A DNA stretch of 64,000 nt from Scalesia atractyloides (GCA_947069175.1 CAMTDV010000015.1:25560249-25624248); one strand, 5' to 3'; counted from the stretch's first letter, positions 1 through 12,994 are shown. The notes: a model not told the origin generated them from the sequence alone. Numbers and translations: made by a program.

Positions 1-735
1 TAAACCTTGAAAAATCATCTACAATGACCAAACAAAATCTTTTCTTCATTAAGCTCATGATTTTTACAGGGCCAAACAAATCCATGTGCAGCAATTGCAA
101 ACACTGGGTTGTTTTGGACTCTTCAATTGACTTGTAAGAACTTTTATGTTGTTTACCTTTTAAACAGGAAACACAATGTTCTTCATAAGTAAATTGTTTA
201 TGTGGTAAACCTCTGACAAGACAATTTTTGGAGAGTGTGGTGATTGTTTTCAGATTTGTGTGCCCAAGTCTTCTATGCCAATCTCCGTCTCTTTGCTTGA
301 AGCAACTGAGAATAGACATGCATTAGACATAGGGTTATCTTTCAACATATCAACCACATACACATTGCCGCTCCTACGAGCAACAAGTTGTGCGTTGCTC
401 TCAGCAATAATTTGATCAATCTTTTTAACAACCTTTGGTCCTACAATTTGACAAGTTTTCTTTGTAAAGAAGGATCCATATCCTTTGTCACTCATTTGTG
501 AGACACTCAAAAGATTGAATTTTAGATTGTTAGTTAAGTTAACATTTTCAAACTTGAGATTCCCAGCCTGGACACATCCTGAACCTAACACCTTCCCTTT
601 TGAATTGTTACCAAATGATATATCACCCCCTTCATGAGCCAAAAAGTCTTTGAGAAGGGCTCTACATCTTGTCATGTGCCTGGAGCCTCCACTATCTACA
701 TACCATAAACTATCAAGTCAAGTAGAAGCTCCCTG
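1..735 (-). pseudogene. pol: Cop-1 pol: protease and start of integrase, frameshifted
   Basis: The retropepsin active-site motif VDSGGSRHMT lies at 699-670. It is followed by the GAG-pre-integrase domain and, after a frameshift near 290, by WHRRLGHTNLK and CVSCLKGKQHKSS, the HHCC zinc-binding part of copia integrase. MDLFGPV then holds the first catalytic aspartate, and VDDFSRF follows near the window edge. These residues are intact, but the frame change between the protease and HHCC parts disables the polyprotein as read. The remainder of integrase, RT and RNase H are outside the window. Confidence 0.85.
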
Positions 736-736
736 C

Positions 737-3700
737 ACACAAGTAAACAATTAGTTTAGATGAGATTCCAAAGCCAGAATGGCTTTGGATTGGTTCACAG
801 ATGTTCCACTCTCAAATCAAGGAAAATGGTCAGTGGTTTGAGTTTGCCTTTGTATCCACTGTTGTGAACCATTTCCTGCCAGATGTTGGTAACCATGAGG
901 ATATCTATTCACTTTGGGCTTTGAAGGTTTTTTGTAACCTTCATAGCTCATATGAACTTTTTGATAAATTGGTTGACCGTGTCCTCTTGGATACTTGTTG
1001 GCAGGTGGAGCATCTGTTACTTGTACTTCTATGGGAACAAAGGTTTTGTTCAATGCTTTTGTAACAGATGTTTCAATAGATTCAAAAGTCTGCTTACATT
1101 TATTTCTAGCAGAGCTTGAACTTTCTTTCTCAAGAGCTTTTGCTTTGATCTCTTTTATCTTTTGATCATATGTTTGGAGGTAAGCACACTCATGAGTTAG
1201 ATGATTTGTTTTCCCACATATATAACATTTTGAATCATTTGGAATAACATGTGTTCTGTTTATGTCATATGCTTTTAAAAGAAAACAGTTTTCAGCTACA
1301 TGATTTCTTTTGTTGCAAAATTCACAAAACAGATGTTTGATCTTTTCCCTCTTCTTTCTATCAGATTTCTTCTCAGCAGATGTTGTAACCTCCGCTGGAA
1401 GATCTTTGATGGGAATGATTCTAGCTTTTAGTGCCTTAACACCTTCAATGGTTGAGAAGTCCATTGGCTTGAAATTTTCAAGAATATCACATTCATCTGA
1501 CCATGTTGGTTAAAATTGGTATTTTTCAATTTCTTTAAAAGTTGAAGATCCTTCATGTTTTTCAAGAGAAGTTTTCTTACCATTTTTGTCTGTGATTTTT
1601 ATCTCATTTCCAGCCAAGTTTGTTTGGACAACTTCAACGTTTCCAGAATAAATTTTTGTAACATTTTCAATGGCTTCTTCTTCAGTTTCAAAACCAATGC
1701 CAAAATTTTATGTTACTCTTGATCTGTTTTTCTAACATAATTTCAAAACATTTTGAAGATTCTACCCATTTTTCACATGTGAATTGGGTATCCTCTAACT
1801 CCTTTTTACAAACTTGGTATTTATCTACCATAGTTTGAAGTTGGGTCTTGGTTATGCTAGCTTCATGCTTCAGGCTACTTATCTCAGAATCTTTTGAAAG
1901 CAATTTTGATTTTAACTCTTTGACAAGTTTTTCAAAATTAAGTTCATTTTCTAACATTTTGTTCCTAAGGTTTTCATTCACCTGTTGAATGTTAGCGAAA
2001 GCTATTATACATTTTCTTGAACAGAGATTCTTTAAGATCTGAGGTGATACCTTAGAAGCAGCCATGAGAGCACAATTACAATCATCTTCACATCAGTACC
2101 CCATGGATCAGATAGAGAGGTCTTTTCTTCATCAATAGTGTTTTGATCAACCACTGGTGTGTGACCACTACTTCACAACAACTTTGAACTTCATCAGTTT
2201 TAACCTTTGTTCCACAGACTCATCACCTCCAACAATTGTCTTTAAGGCCATTAAACAAAAATTTTCATTTTCAAAATCTTTTTTAGCCATTAGAGCAAAG
2301 TTTTCATCAGATAAATCCTCAGGCAAACTACTCCAATCAACAAACCCTTGGGTAAAGAAACTTTGCTGATTAACCTCTGTCTGAGTAGTAGTTTGAGTAT
2401 TTTGAGTGCTTTGTGGTGCTTGTTGCATATGCACTTGATGTGGTTCTTGAACATACTGAATCTGTGGAGCAGGTGTTTGGATATAATGGACAGGAACAAT
2501 AGTAGCAGGATGTGCAAAATGAGCAGTATGTAGCATTTGTGGTGCAGGGGTATAATGGGAATAATGAGCAGTGCTTTGAGGTCTAGGCCTGGGTGAGTCA
2601 CAATTGGACCTGCAGTTTGAGATCTTCATTTCCTGGCAAAGTGTCCTAACCTATTACACTTATAACATTTGATTTTGGATTTATCCAACCCCACTTTCAA
2701 CCCCCCATGCAATCCTGGAAATTTCCTACCAGTCCTTTTGTAAAATTTACTTGCTCTAACACTCAACAGTGCCAGCTGATGTAAAATGTCCATTTCTTCC
2801 AATCAGTGGGTTCAAAATGTTGTAAGTCATTCATTTCAAAAGACATATTGTCAGAGTTTTGCCTTTCCCCATTTGCATCAAAAGCAAAATTGGGTGTGTA
2901 AGGATGTGAGGTAAAACTATTACCAGATGTTATATCAATATAATGATCATAACCTTGATCCTTCCCGCTACCATAACTCTCTTCATGACTATAAAGAGCA
3001 GTGTTACCCAAGGTATAGTCATCAGTTGTGTTCCCAGGCTCTTGTAACTTCTTTTTCTGATTCAACTCTCTCTCATAAGTGAGAAGTCGACCATGAAGTT
3101 GAGTGAGGGTCATCTCTTTAAAACCAACAGATATTCGAGTAACGTAAGCTACAGTCTCCCATTTTTCTGGTAACCATTATAAGAAAAGACTATTGACAGT
3201 CCAATTAGGAAATTCCACAATAACCAGTTTCAATTCACTAATGAGACAGCTAAAACGTTCGAACTGTTTTGTTAATGACTCACCTTTTACGTGAGAAAAC
3301 GTCTCATTCTGTTGATTTAAAACTTCTCTATTATTCTCTATCACCTCCTCAGTCCCACCAAACTGTTCTTTCAGTGCATCCCATAACTCTTTTACACTGT
3401 TGCAGTGGAGCAATCCAACATAGATTTATTTGGGTAGCGCGGAAGCAACAATGCTAAACGCTTTTGCATCCAACTCTATTTTCTGGAAGTCTTGCTCAGA
3501 GTAATTATCGGGACTTTTTGGCACTTGAGTATTGGGATCCTCTGTGCTGGGAACCATTGGAATATGTGGTCCATACACAACAGATCGCCGACAGCCGGTG
3601 TTTTGCTGAGCCAGGATGTGACCCATTCGACGTTGCCATATAAAATATTCATTTCGTTTCAACATTGGAGGTTTAAACATGGATCCAATGTTGGAATCCT

Positions 3701-3794
3701 GTGTGTTTTGAGCCATGTATGCTTGTTTACAACAAATTTGTGTTTTAAAAAACTTTGAACGTAATAAAACTCTGTATTCAAGAAAGCTATCCAA
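737..3794 (-). pseudogene. gag: Cop-1 gag, frameshifted
   Basis: The gag reading passes through several frames on the minus strand: 3794-3426, 3413-3177, 3113-2763, 2629-2168, 2065-1688 and 1464-817. The first segment carries the copia gag start (KRNEYFIWQRRMG); the second carries a LWDALKEQFGGTEEV motif typical of UBN2-type copia gag. The third and fourth are rich in Q, H, Y and S. The fifth is a predicted coiled coil. The last has zinc knuckles CEFCNKRNHVAENC and CYICGKTNHLTHEC, which bind genomic RNA in functional gag. At least five breaks separate these pieces, so no full Gag can be made. The unusual length (about 1000 codons) agrees with Sirevirus-like gag in plants. Confidence 0.82.
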
Positions 3795-3858
3795 CTGATT
3801 AGCAGGGAGAGCCGATCTATCAAATCAAATTGATATTAATCAAATTTTGTTTGACCAA

Positions 3859-3870
3859 GCTCTGATACCA
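3859..3870 (-). promoter_or_regulatory. Cop-1 primer binding site (initiator tRNA-Met)
   Basis: On the minus strand this reads TGGTATCAGAGC, the standard copia primer site complementary to the 3' end of initiator tRNA-Met. It is two bases inside the LTR boundary, which fixes the LTR end and the element's orientation. Confidence 0.93.
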
Positions 3871-3872
3871 AT

Positions 3873-4529
3873 TGTTAGGATCTAAGTTTGATTTACTTGT
3901 AGTCTTGTTTTAAGAATGGAAGTATGATTGAAGTTTTTATAAAGTAAATGCAGCGGAATAGAATGGAAAACTTTTACTACAAGTAAAGGTCGTTTGTTTT
4001 CATCATCATCATGCTTTCAAGTATGTAAACTTTGCATGTGATTCACAAACTTTGCATGTGATTCACAAACTCCCTCTCAGCCTATTGCAAATAAGTTGAT
4101 AGTACATAAAATGGAAGAAGATGATTGGTGTAAAGATCTTTTTAAGAAGACAAATTGTACTGTTACATCGACATTTCTATTTATACTAACTATCTAACCT
4201 ATGAGCATCTTTGATGATGTCAGGGTTGATAGTGACATCTAACAATAATAATAAACTATCTAAACACTGATCTCTAACAACTGTTAGTGCAAAAGCACTG
4301 TTACATTGGAATATAATACTAATAAACTAAAACTCTGATGACTAAGCTCTGCTTCCTTTCTTCTGTCACACCTTTGGCATTTGTGAAAGCAGATGTTGTT
4401 CATGTATCAGACTTTAGAAGGCAGAGTTTAGAGATCATAGGATCTAAACTCTGATAGTATTGACCAAACCACGGATAGAGTATTTTGGCTTTATATCATC
4501 TGTTCCTTTGTACAGGTTCAATCACAACA
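3873..4529 (-). repeat. Cop-1 5' LTR
   Basis: Reads TGTTAGGATCTAAG at the left and ends CAATCACAACA at the right, giving TG...CA ends, and lies directly next to the primer site. It aligns by eye with the two Cop-3 LTRs (same start TGTTAGGATC, same end type CAATCCCAACA) but is about 55 bp shorter and clearly diverged. Confidence 0.88.
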
Positions 4530-5479
4530 TAAAAAATATTTGTAACTTTCATAACTAGTTACCTTATAAGGACCCTACAAGTCTAAGTGAATTAGATCAC
4601 CAATACTCTTAAACTTATGATCACTTAGTGGAAAAGGAACTCTAACTTGTTTAGAATTATGACAAATCTCACATGGACCATGTTCAAAAGAATTAATACC
4701 AAGACTACCTTTCAAAACAGCGAGAACCTGATCAGATGAGTGACCTAACCTATTGTGCCACATATTAGATTTCAAAACATATTAAAGCACATATTCATAG
4801 AATTACCATTTTTACCAATAAAATATAGACCTTTATCCTGAATACCAATCACCAAGATTTCCTTTGATTTCAAATCCTGTAACATATAATTGTCTTCATT
4901 AAACAACATTGTAATCTTATTATCTTTAGCAAGCTTATGAACAGATAACAGATTAACACTATAATCAGAAACATAGAAAACATCCTTTAAAACAACATCA
5001 TTTATTAACTTTAACTCTCCAATTTTTAAAACCTTAACACTTGTTCCATTTGGATGACTAACCTTTAACCCACATTCAGAAACATCAATACAATTAAACA
5101 TGTCCTTGTCAGTTTTAATCATATGTTGATTAGCACCAGAATCAACAATCCAATTATAATCACGATCAAAACTTATACTACTAGAACAACTAACAAAGTT
5201 ATTAACACAATTATACATGTTGGATGACTCACCTCCCATATGATACTTTAACTGTTCTCCCCCAAGTTTATTACCAACCAGACTTAACAACCTAGAAATC
5301 TGCTCAGAAGTAAATGGTAAAGCAACAACAATAGAACTATAAGGACCAGCAGACATACAAGATTTATTATTATTACCAGTATTACTTTTACCAAACTGTC
5401 CTACTAGTCTGCTTTTCATACCAGGAGGATATTCAATTATTTCAAAACAATCATCAACTGTATGTGCTAACATATTACA
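4530..5479 (-). pseudogene. pol: Cop-2 pol: protease and GAG-pre-integrase, truncated
   Basis: The frame 5473-4772 contains the aspartic protease motif WIVDSGANQHM and a normal copia retropepsin continuation (VFYVSDYSVNLLSVHKL). A one-base shift leads to 4775-4575 with WHNRLGHSSD and CEICHNSKQ, the HHCC zinc-binding part of integrase, then HLDL with the first catalytic aspartate. The sequence is cut at 4530 by the Cop-1 LTR. Confidence 0.85.
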
Positions 5480-6275
5480 ATGAGTTCATTTCAAATTTGG
5501 GTTAGACCTCTAAAACCTCTTCATCTAGGATCAAAAGACTGATTAGACTTAGAAACAAAAGATACATTTTTTCCTTTTGATCCACCACTAGCTATTCTAT
5601 GTGATTCCTCACTAGAAACTAAAGCAAAAGCAGCTTTAACAAAAAGGAATGGTTCTCTTGTCAATAGTTTTGTTGTTACAAGTTGATAAACATCATCAAG
5701 ACCCAAAAGAAACTGCATAAGTTTTATTAAATTTGTAAAATCATTATAATCCTTAGTTGTCTGACAAGAACATAAAGGCAAATGAACCATACATCAAATT
5801 GCTTCCACATTGTTGTTAGTTTATTATAATACTCAGCAACAGAACTGCCATTTTGAGAGATACAATTATTTTTCTTATAAAGATCATAGACAACAGAACC
5901 ATCCACCTTATCATATATATCTTTTAAATCATTCCAAACCTCAAAGGCAAACTTGGAAAAAAACTTGCCTAAAAACAACTCTTCAGACACAGAATTTAAC
6001 AACCAAGTTAGAACCACATAATTACACCTATCCCATTGACTAGTCAAAACATTGTCATCGTTAGAATTTTCACATTTACCATCTATAAACCCATATTTAT
6101 TCTTTGCTTCTAATGCAAGCTTCATTGCACTAGACCAGAAAACATTATTTTCAGTACCCTTAAGTTTTATACTAACTATGGTCAGTGCACTTGAATCATT
6201 GGGGTGTAAATACCGAGGATCCCTAATATCAAGTTTACTTATAAGAGTTGCAGAAGAACCAGAACCATCACCCAT
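5480..6275 (-). pseudogene. gag: Cop-2 gag, frameshifted with a stop in the zinc knuckle
   Basis: The ATG at 6275 starts a gag of the Retrotran_gag_3/UBN2_3 type, with landmarks LKGTENNVFWSSAMKLAL, GFIDGKC and FEVWNDLKDIYDKVDGS. Reading shifts frame near 5790 and goes on as YNDFTNLIKLMQFLLGLDD. The nucleic-acid knuckle should read C-x2-C-x4-H-x4-C. At about 5478-5492 the first cysteine codon is replaced by TGA (K-stop-THCNMLAHTVDDC), so Gag cannot read into protease. The start was chosen because it begins the conserved N-terminal segment. Confidence 0.82.
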
Positions 6276-6873
6276 TTTAGCACAAATATCAACAAATTAG
6301 AAAAAACATAACAAATATCAACACAGATTAGATACGTACAACAAACCCTAAGGCGAAATTGTGTCAGGGGCCAGATTCCAGGATTGTCACTCAATGGTGC
6401 CTTGACAAGTCTTAACACAGGAGCCCAAAAACCAACCAGACAAAAACAAGAACTACAAACAAAGATATGCAACACAATCAACAACAACAATAATGCACAA
6501 ATAGCACCAAGACTCGATCACACCAGTCCACACTACCCTGGCAACAAGTATGCCTAGACACGACTGATGCAGTGAAACAGAAAATAACAAACAAGAAATG
6601 AAAAGAGAAAGACCAATCTTACAACAACGTTTAACTCCCTCATTTGAGCATATTTGAACTGTAACCTTCTAGGGTTACAAGATCAGATCAGAAAATAACC
6701 CCAATCCAACAAACCCTAAGTTAGGGTTTCCAAATCTTTGATCAAACGCGAATCCCAAGAATGCTCCGATCTACTCCACAAAAGGTTTCCTGAGTACGAA
6801 AACCCTAATCAACCCAAAGACAAACACAACAAAGATAATACCCAGCGAAAGCACACCAATCAAGAGCTAAATA

Positions 6874-6885
6874 GCTCCGATACCA
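6874..6885 (-). promoter_or_regulatory. Cop-2 primer binding site (initiator tRNA-Met)
   Basis: Minus-strand TGGTATCGGAGC, a one-base variant of the usual TGGTATCAGAGC, directly joined to the LTR end. Confidence 0.85.
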
Positions 6886-7453
6886 TGTAAAGAACTATGG
6901 TATGAATAGAACACACAACCACAACATAGAATATAGCAACAAAAACGTGACCAAAATCTTATTAACCCAAACCAGAAAAAACTTTCCCTAGAAACCCTAG
7001 ACCTTACAACTGTAACATCTATTATGAACTGATGTTCAACAAGATCAACTGATTGTAATATCAGTTGATCATCAACATACAAAGGAAACCATGATCTTGC
7101 GAGATCAACAACTCTCTAACAACTCTAACAATAACCAGAGAGAAAGTGAGAGAATAACATACTCAACAACAAGAGGAACGAACATAGTGAATATTAGGGT
7201 TGACTTTTATACCTCCTCCAAATATAATTTACATCCACGACCCTGATAATAGCCCACAGATGATCACAAACCTCATACTTCTCAGACTTGTACACATAAA
7301 CCCCTCTTATCCTTATAACTTCATATACAACCTTCAACTTATAAAGCCAGCTCAAACTTAACTTGCACATTCATTTATTACTCATTTAGTAACACTAAAC
7401 AAAATAAATAACATATTAACGTACGAATGATATAACATGTCATATTTTTAACA
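6886..7453 (-). repeat. Cop-2 5' LTR
   Basis: Starts TGTAAAGAAC and ends TTTTTAACA, so the ends are short inverted repeats (TGTAAA / TTTAACA). The start abuts the primer site. It is AT-rich and includes short inverted stretches around GTTGATC/GATCAAC near 7035-7075. Only one LTR is in the window, so the outer end is set by the terminal motif and by the change to plus-strand gag sequence. Confidence 0.78.
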
Positions 7454-7469
7454 CTTTGGCAGGTAACAG

Positions 7470-8561
7470 ATGGTACCGAGACGAGACAACCCTCAAACAA
7501 TATCAACGGTGCTATCGGAAGTAGTAGGTGAAAGCAGCCAGGCGATGGTCATCATCAAGAAAACAGTTGATGATGATGTTCTTGATCACATTCAAGATCT
7601 CGAATACCCAAAAGAAGCATGGGATACACTTGAAACCTTGTTTACGAAGGAGAACTAATTACGGTGTTCCAAGTTGATCTTCCTATTTTTTAGTATTTTT
7701 TAATCTATGTCGTGAAATTGGAGAACTTGATCCACAATCTCGGGTTAGCGTTGCTCGTATGAAGCGGATGCTCATTGACAGTCTAAGGCCAGAGTATCGT
7801 AACTTCGTTTCCCCTATCCAAGGGTGGGCGACCTAACCGAGTATAACTGAGTTCGAGAATATTCCTGATGGGTAAAGAGCCTTAGCAAAATAGTTAACTG
7901 AGGTGTCACTTAAAACCGAGACTGAAACTGCCTTATATGCTGGGAGAAAGGAGAAGAATCGGTTCAACAAAAATAAGAACCATAGTAATGAGAAAGGAAC
8001 GGATAGGTACCTGGATAAAAGTGACCGATTCCGATACAACCAAAGAGAAACTTTTGAAGAAGATTCGTTGGACGAAGAGGACCAAGAAAAAGAATCAAAG
8101 TACCAATCAAAACGATTTCCGTATAAGAGTCATAATTGTGGATGCAAATGGCATATGGAAAAAGATTGTCGGCAATCATGGGATGCTAAGCCATATATGG
8201 CTGAGGTTCAAGAAGAATATGCTTTTTCAGCCATCACCGAATCTAAACCGAATATGTTAGATGAATGGTTTGATGTAGACTCCTATTGGATGCTAGTCAA
8301 GAAGTAGTGCCCGAGTCTGATTAATTAAAATCAACGTTGGAATCATCTATTATTATTTTGAAAATCGATGATGAGGAAATTATGGTTGAAAAAGATAGTA
8401 CAAATAATAAAAGAATGGTCGTGACCGAACAATGCGAGAAAGAAACCGCATTTGTTGAATTGCGTGAAGAGAAAGTTCCGTCTTATATCACGGTTTGTCA
8501 AGATGAAGAATTCAGTTTGAGAGGGAGCGTGCATCAAGTTTGGATGGAAGAATTGCATTGA
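7470..8561 (+). pseudogene. gag: Copia gag relic (UBN2 type), plus strand
   Basis: In a first frame (7470-7658) SSQAMVIIKKTVDDDVLDHI...PKEAWDTLETLF matches the UBN2 gag domain of TNT1-like copia elements. After frameshifts, REIGELDPQSRVSVARMKRMLIDSLRPEY (about 7715-7800) and a KR/E-rich tail (7903-8307) follow. The tail keeps a damaged knuckle, NCGCKWHMEKDC, in which the usual first cysteine is lost. A short acidic frame at 8337-8561 may be more of the same protein. Neither protease nor RT is seen. Cop-2 was inserted into its 5' side, so the N-terminus lies outside the window. Confidence 0.7.
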
Positions 8562-8725
8562 ATACCATGATGTCTGGTCATGAAGTTGAGAAAGACAAAG
8601 CTATTTCCCATTCAAAACCGGATATTGTGATAAAGGCGAATTCAAGAATTAAGTTCAAAGAAGTGTGAGCGTTACGGGAAGTAAAAGAACTTGGTGGACC
8701 AATGGATGCTGGTATTGAGAGGGAG

Positions 8726-8837
8726 TGTGAAACTTGGTAACTTGAAGGGCCCGAACGGTTAATCTTGTAAGTATAAGGTTGGTTCGGTTTTGGTCTCATG
8801 GGTGGCTTGGAGGAGATCAAGGATATTATTGTTGTTG

Positions 8838-8889
<52 letters not shown>

Positions 8890-9222
8890 GTTAGTAGAAA
8901 GTATTAGACAATGATTTTTTTTTGAGTAAGTCAGTCAAATTCATGTTGGGATAGGATAGTTAAATTATGAATTCAGTTTTAATAGTTTTCTAGTAGGGCT
9001 AGATTGGTGTAATTGGCTATAAATAATGCCATGCTTTTAGTTGTATTCGGAAGTTCGGATTCATAATAAAAAAACGGAGTTTGTTTCTTTTTCCTTTCTG
9101 ATTGTATTGAACATAATGTTGTAGCTTATATTCTCAATTTGTTTCTCAAGGGATCTTGAACAAGAGTTTTAGTTTGAGTTGTGTGTTCTTGATTCATTTG
9201 TGTAAACAATCTCAGGATTAAC
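8726..9222 (+). repeat. Possible 3' LTR of the gag relic
   Basis: A purine tract GAGAGGGAG (8717-8725) is followed by TGTGAAACTTGG, and the segment ends GGATTAACA at 9222. Inside are a TATA-like CTATAAATAATG (about 9019) and an AATAAAAAAAC (about 9065), the usual LTR promoter and poly(A) order. No second copy is in the window, so the call rests on motifs only. Confidence 0.4.
8826..8888. repeat. Trinucleotide microsatellite (GTT)n(ATT)n
   Basis: Uninterrupted ATT/GTT units inside the putative LTR. Confidence 0.95.
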
Positions 9223-10132
9223 AGGTAATGCATTCATTTATGTTTCTTTGTTTAGATTCATTTGTGTTCGTTCATTTAAAGGCTTTTTATGTATATTTTT
9301 ATTTTATTGGTTTTATTTGTTAAAATTTAAAACCATAGTTATAGCATACTGAATTGTAACTAAGCCAACATATTCAAGGTACATCAAGCGAAAAGGATAT
9401 TTATCGAAGAAAATTTCTAAAACAGTTGATGTTGTGTCTCCAACTTGGCTGTATATAAATATAGATTCATGATTAATGAGTTTTAACAAGTTAGAGCATC
9501 GACCGTGTGGGTGTTTTACAAACCTTTATAAACTGTCATCTCAGAATGATATCAGATTTTCAAACGTCCATTTTTTTCACAATGTACAACCTTTCACATA
9601 TCTCCACAAACCTAATTAATACTTGTAATAATACTTGTAATGTTATCGGGAATATATATTAAAATTGTATCTAAATGCATGAATGTTAGCAACTCCCTTT
9701 TTAAGTGCAACAATAAAGGGATGATTTGTGTCACTAGTTACACCATCATATATGTTTTTCTTAAACATCAACATTCACCATGTACCACATATTTTTTTTC
9801 CTGCAATAAATTACAAGCCAATGTTTAATGGAATAAAGTGCACAAATGCATGGTGTTATTCAAATGGAATTCTTATATATATATATAAGCTAACAATTAA
9901 TTTTCTGATAACCAATATATTTTTAATAAATTTTGAGATGAAAATTTTGTTTCATGACGTGACACACAAGTGCAATAATTAAAAAGTTGAGAACCCATAA
10001 GTCTCGATGACTAATAGGACCAAAACGTGCAAAGAATCATCGAAAGACTTGATGATTAAGAGAGCGTTTAATTCGTTGGAATGCAGTAGAAACTGTTAGT
10101 CTCCTTAACAAATTTTCACAAGTGTTGATATT
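9223..10132. other. AT-rich interval 3' of the host gene, no gene seen
   Basis: No coding frame, RNA gene or recognisable transposon end was found. The right end should hold the 3' UTR of the minus-strand host gene; an AATAAA on the minus strand overlaps its stop codon (10132-10137), and no clearer poly(A) signal was chosen. Confidence 0.6.
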
Positions 10133-10243
10133 TTATTGTTGTTGTGAATGCATTTGATTTTCCTTGGCTTTTTTAGCTACTTCCTTCGCTTCCTCTAATA
10201 CGGGTTCCATTATATCCTCTATCTTGTCTTCCATTTCTTGAAC
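10133..10243 (-). CDS. Host gene exon 4 (C-terminus), 5.7 kb away
   Basis: Acceptor TTATGTCAG|GTTCAAGAA. The 36 codons (VQEMEDKIEDIMEPVLEEAK...) continue the same acidic helix in phase 0 and end at TAA. No other open segment in the intron continues the protein, which is why this distant exon was chosen. Confidence 0.78.
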   Translation of the reverse strand, partial: VQEMEDKIEDIMEPVLEEAKEVAKKAKENQMHSQQQ

Positions 10244-11178
10244 CTGACATAACAAATTTACAAGGACAGATAAATTATGTTATAAATTTATCCTAACAAT
10301 TGCATCCATCCAGAAACAAGATAAGTTTTTCTTTTAATTAAAAAAAAGTAATCTTCCACCTTAAACACAATATTTCTTAACACATCCAAAACAAACCAAT
10401 TAGTAAACCCCAAAATTACGATATAACATGAACATATACAAACTCTTAGCATTCTATAGTTCTCTCACAATAAATTAAATTTTGTTAAAATACAACTCAA
10501 TTTCATAAGTAGGTTTAGGTGTTATGCTACAATCTAATGAGTTGTATTTCTTTTGTAGTGTTGTATGGGTAATGCAAATCAACAAGTTGCTAAAGTTGTT
10601 GATGGGCTGTGAGATGATTCACTGGTTGTTGTTAATGGGCTGCAATGGGTTGTTGGGCTATTGTTGATGGGTTGTGAGACATTTAGATTATTCTTCTCTA
10701 TAAATGATGTGGTGTGATGCTACGAATTTTGACAAGTAGTTTCACATTTTTCGATTCACTTCACATTGAGAGTCTCTAGATTCTTAAAGTTTGTTTTATT
10801 GCTCACATCCTTTTCTATGTTCTGAGTATACAAAGTGTGCTTTAAATCATATCTTAAGTTTGAATCCTTCCCGGTAGTGCGTACGCCCATTATGTACAGA
10901 TTGCACTTAGTATAGATTGAACTTGAGACCTTCGCATGAAAAAAATCATTATCGAAAAACCTCTGGACCATCCCATCAAAGTGGTGATGGCGAGTATATA
11001 AACTGTTAGGGTTTTATATTTGGTGTTCATGAGTGTCAATTTAATTGTATAAATATATATATATTTTTTAACAATTTTAATAAAACTGAATGTTTTTTTA
11101 ATTTTATGTTACTGAGGTATAGATTAGGTATTTGATATTTCATGTTACTGAGGTATAATTTAGGTATTTGATAAGCAG

Positions 11179-11256
<78 letters not shown>

Positions 11257-11758
11257 GTTATTATTATTATTATTATTATTATTGTTATCATTATTATTAT
11301 TATACAAATATGATATTTTATTTGAATAGGAAGGATCAAGGCAGCATTATTGAATGCATGCATTGCAGCATTTATATTTCTCGCAATTCATTATTTGTAT
11401 ATTTAATTGTTTCTGGCGTGTTAGGTATGTAATTTTAAATTGAAAAATACAACAAATAATCAATATATATATATATATATTGATATACGGGTTAGTTAAC
11501 GTACATTATTCCTTAACGTACGTTGTGTACGAGATGAAATTACGCACGTTATAAAACTCAAAACCCTAATCACGCATGTTGAATAACATAATCACACATG
11601 TTGAATAACATAATCACGCATGTTGAAAACCATAATCACGCATGTATAAAATCATGAATGAGGTAAAACCCTAATCACGCACGTTATAAAGCTAATCACG
11701 CATGTTATTATTTCATCTCGTACGTATTGTACGTTAAGGGATATGATATTTTACACTT

Positions 11759-11795
<37 letters not shown>

Positions 11796-12994
11796 AGGAT
11801 CCGTTAGGAACCACCCTTTATTGCGAGAACCGCGAGAACCAGTGTGAACACAAACAGTAATACCTAAAAAAATCTAAAAAACACCCAATTTTTTTTAATA
11901 TTTATTTTGAAAATTCGCTATATTTCGTCAACAATAAAAAAATTTCAAAAAAAAAACAAAAATTTATGTAACAATTATCCATGCACATGTGCATTTTTAT
12001 CATTTCTTTAACAAACTCCGTAATACATTATAAACATTGGACAATTGTGCTTTCATTTACACTACCACGTGTAATACACTACTTTTACGTTGCCAATATT
12101 AGAAATACACATGTGCATCTATATGTACAACATGAAATAAGGTGTTTTGGTACAATACTTTGAATACACTTTCTTTTTCATCTACCATTCTATCCATAAT
12201 ACACTATCATGCACATGTGCATATGTATCATTTCTTCAACAAATTCCGTGATACGTTAAAAAAATTAGACAATTGTACTATCATTTACACAACCATGTGT
12301 AATACACTACTTTTTACGTTACCAATATTAGAAAAGCATATGTGAATCTATATGTATCAACATGAAATAAGGTGTTTTGGTACACTACTTTGAATACACT
12401 TTCTCTTTCATCTATTATACCATCCATAATACACTTCCATTACCTCCTACCATCCATAATACAATACCATTACCTCCTACCATCTATAATACAATACCAA
12501 TAAAAATATTTTCACTTTATTACATGTATATCAACACCATTTATACTACCCAATCAACATATTACATCATAAAGTAACAACTATAACCAAACTATCAACC
12601 ACTAGATATAACTAACCAAAAAAATGTACATGGGCCTACTTCATCATTCAAAATCACAAACTCTTACACGTTATAAAATGGTTATACATAATGATGCACA
12701 TGTGAATTTTGAATATTGGTAATGTAAAAAGTAGTGTATTACAGATGGTGTTGTAAATTAAAGTGCAATTGTCAACTATTGATAATGTATTACGGAATTG
12801 TCGAAGTTATGATACATATGCACATGTGCATGGATAACTGTTACTTGAATAAAAAAAAGTTTTTTTTGTAGCGAAATATAGCGATTTTTTTAAAATTTTT
12901 TGAGTGCTTTTTTGATTTTTTTTAGATTTTATTTTGTGTTCACTTTGGTTCTCGCGGTGCTCGCAATAAAGGTGGTTCTCGCATGAACCTTACG

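Larger units (their letters stand above)
1..4529 (-). mobile_element. Cop-1: Ty1/copia LTR retrotransposon, 5' part only
   Basis: The 5' LTR (3873-4529), primer site, a long gag and the start of pol are present in order on the minus strand; the rest of pol and the 3' LTR lie off the left edge. The gag has long low-complexity and coiled-coil stretches and two CCHC-like knuckles, as in plant Sireviruses. The LTR is related to that of Cop-3 (24117-24829 and 42960-43671). Cop-1 sits inside the integrase region of Cop-2: the bases just outside its LTR, TAAAA at 4530-4534, should be the target duplication, but the partner copy is outside the window. Coding frames are broken many times, so it is not autonomous. 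Confidence 0.9.
4530..7453 (-). mobile_element. Cop-2: Ty1/copia element interrupted by Cop-1
   Basis: A minus-strand copia element with its own LTR (6886-7453), primer site (6874-6885), gag (6275 to about 5480) and protease/pre-integrase (5479-4530). It stops in the integrase core at 4530 exactly where the Cop-1 LTR begins, so Cop-1 landed in it later. The 3' half is beyond the left edge. It belongs to a different copia family from Cop-1: shorter gag, different LTR and a TGGTATCGGAGC primer site. It was itself inserted in an older plus-strand gag relic (7470 onward), with CTTTG at 7454-7458 as the expected target duplication. Confidence 0.88.

Noticed and set aside
11160..11363. Minus-strand frame encoding poly-isoleucine
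   Set aside because: Pure product of the TTA microsatellite; no conserved start or context.
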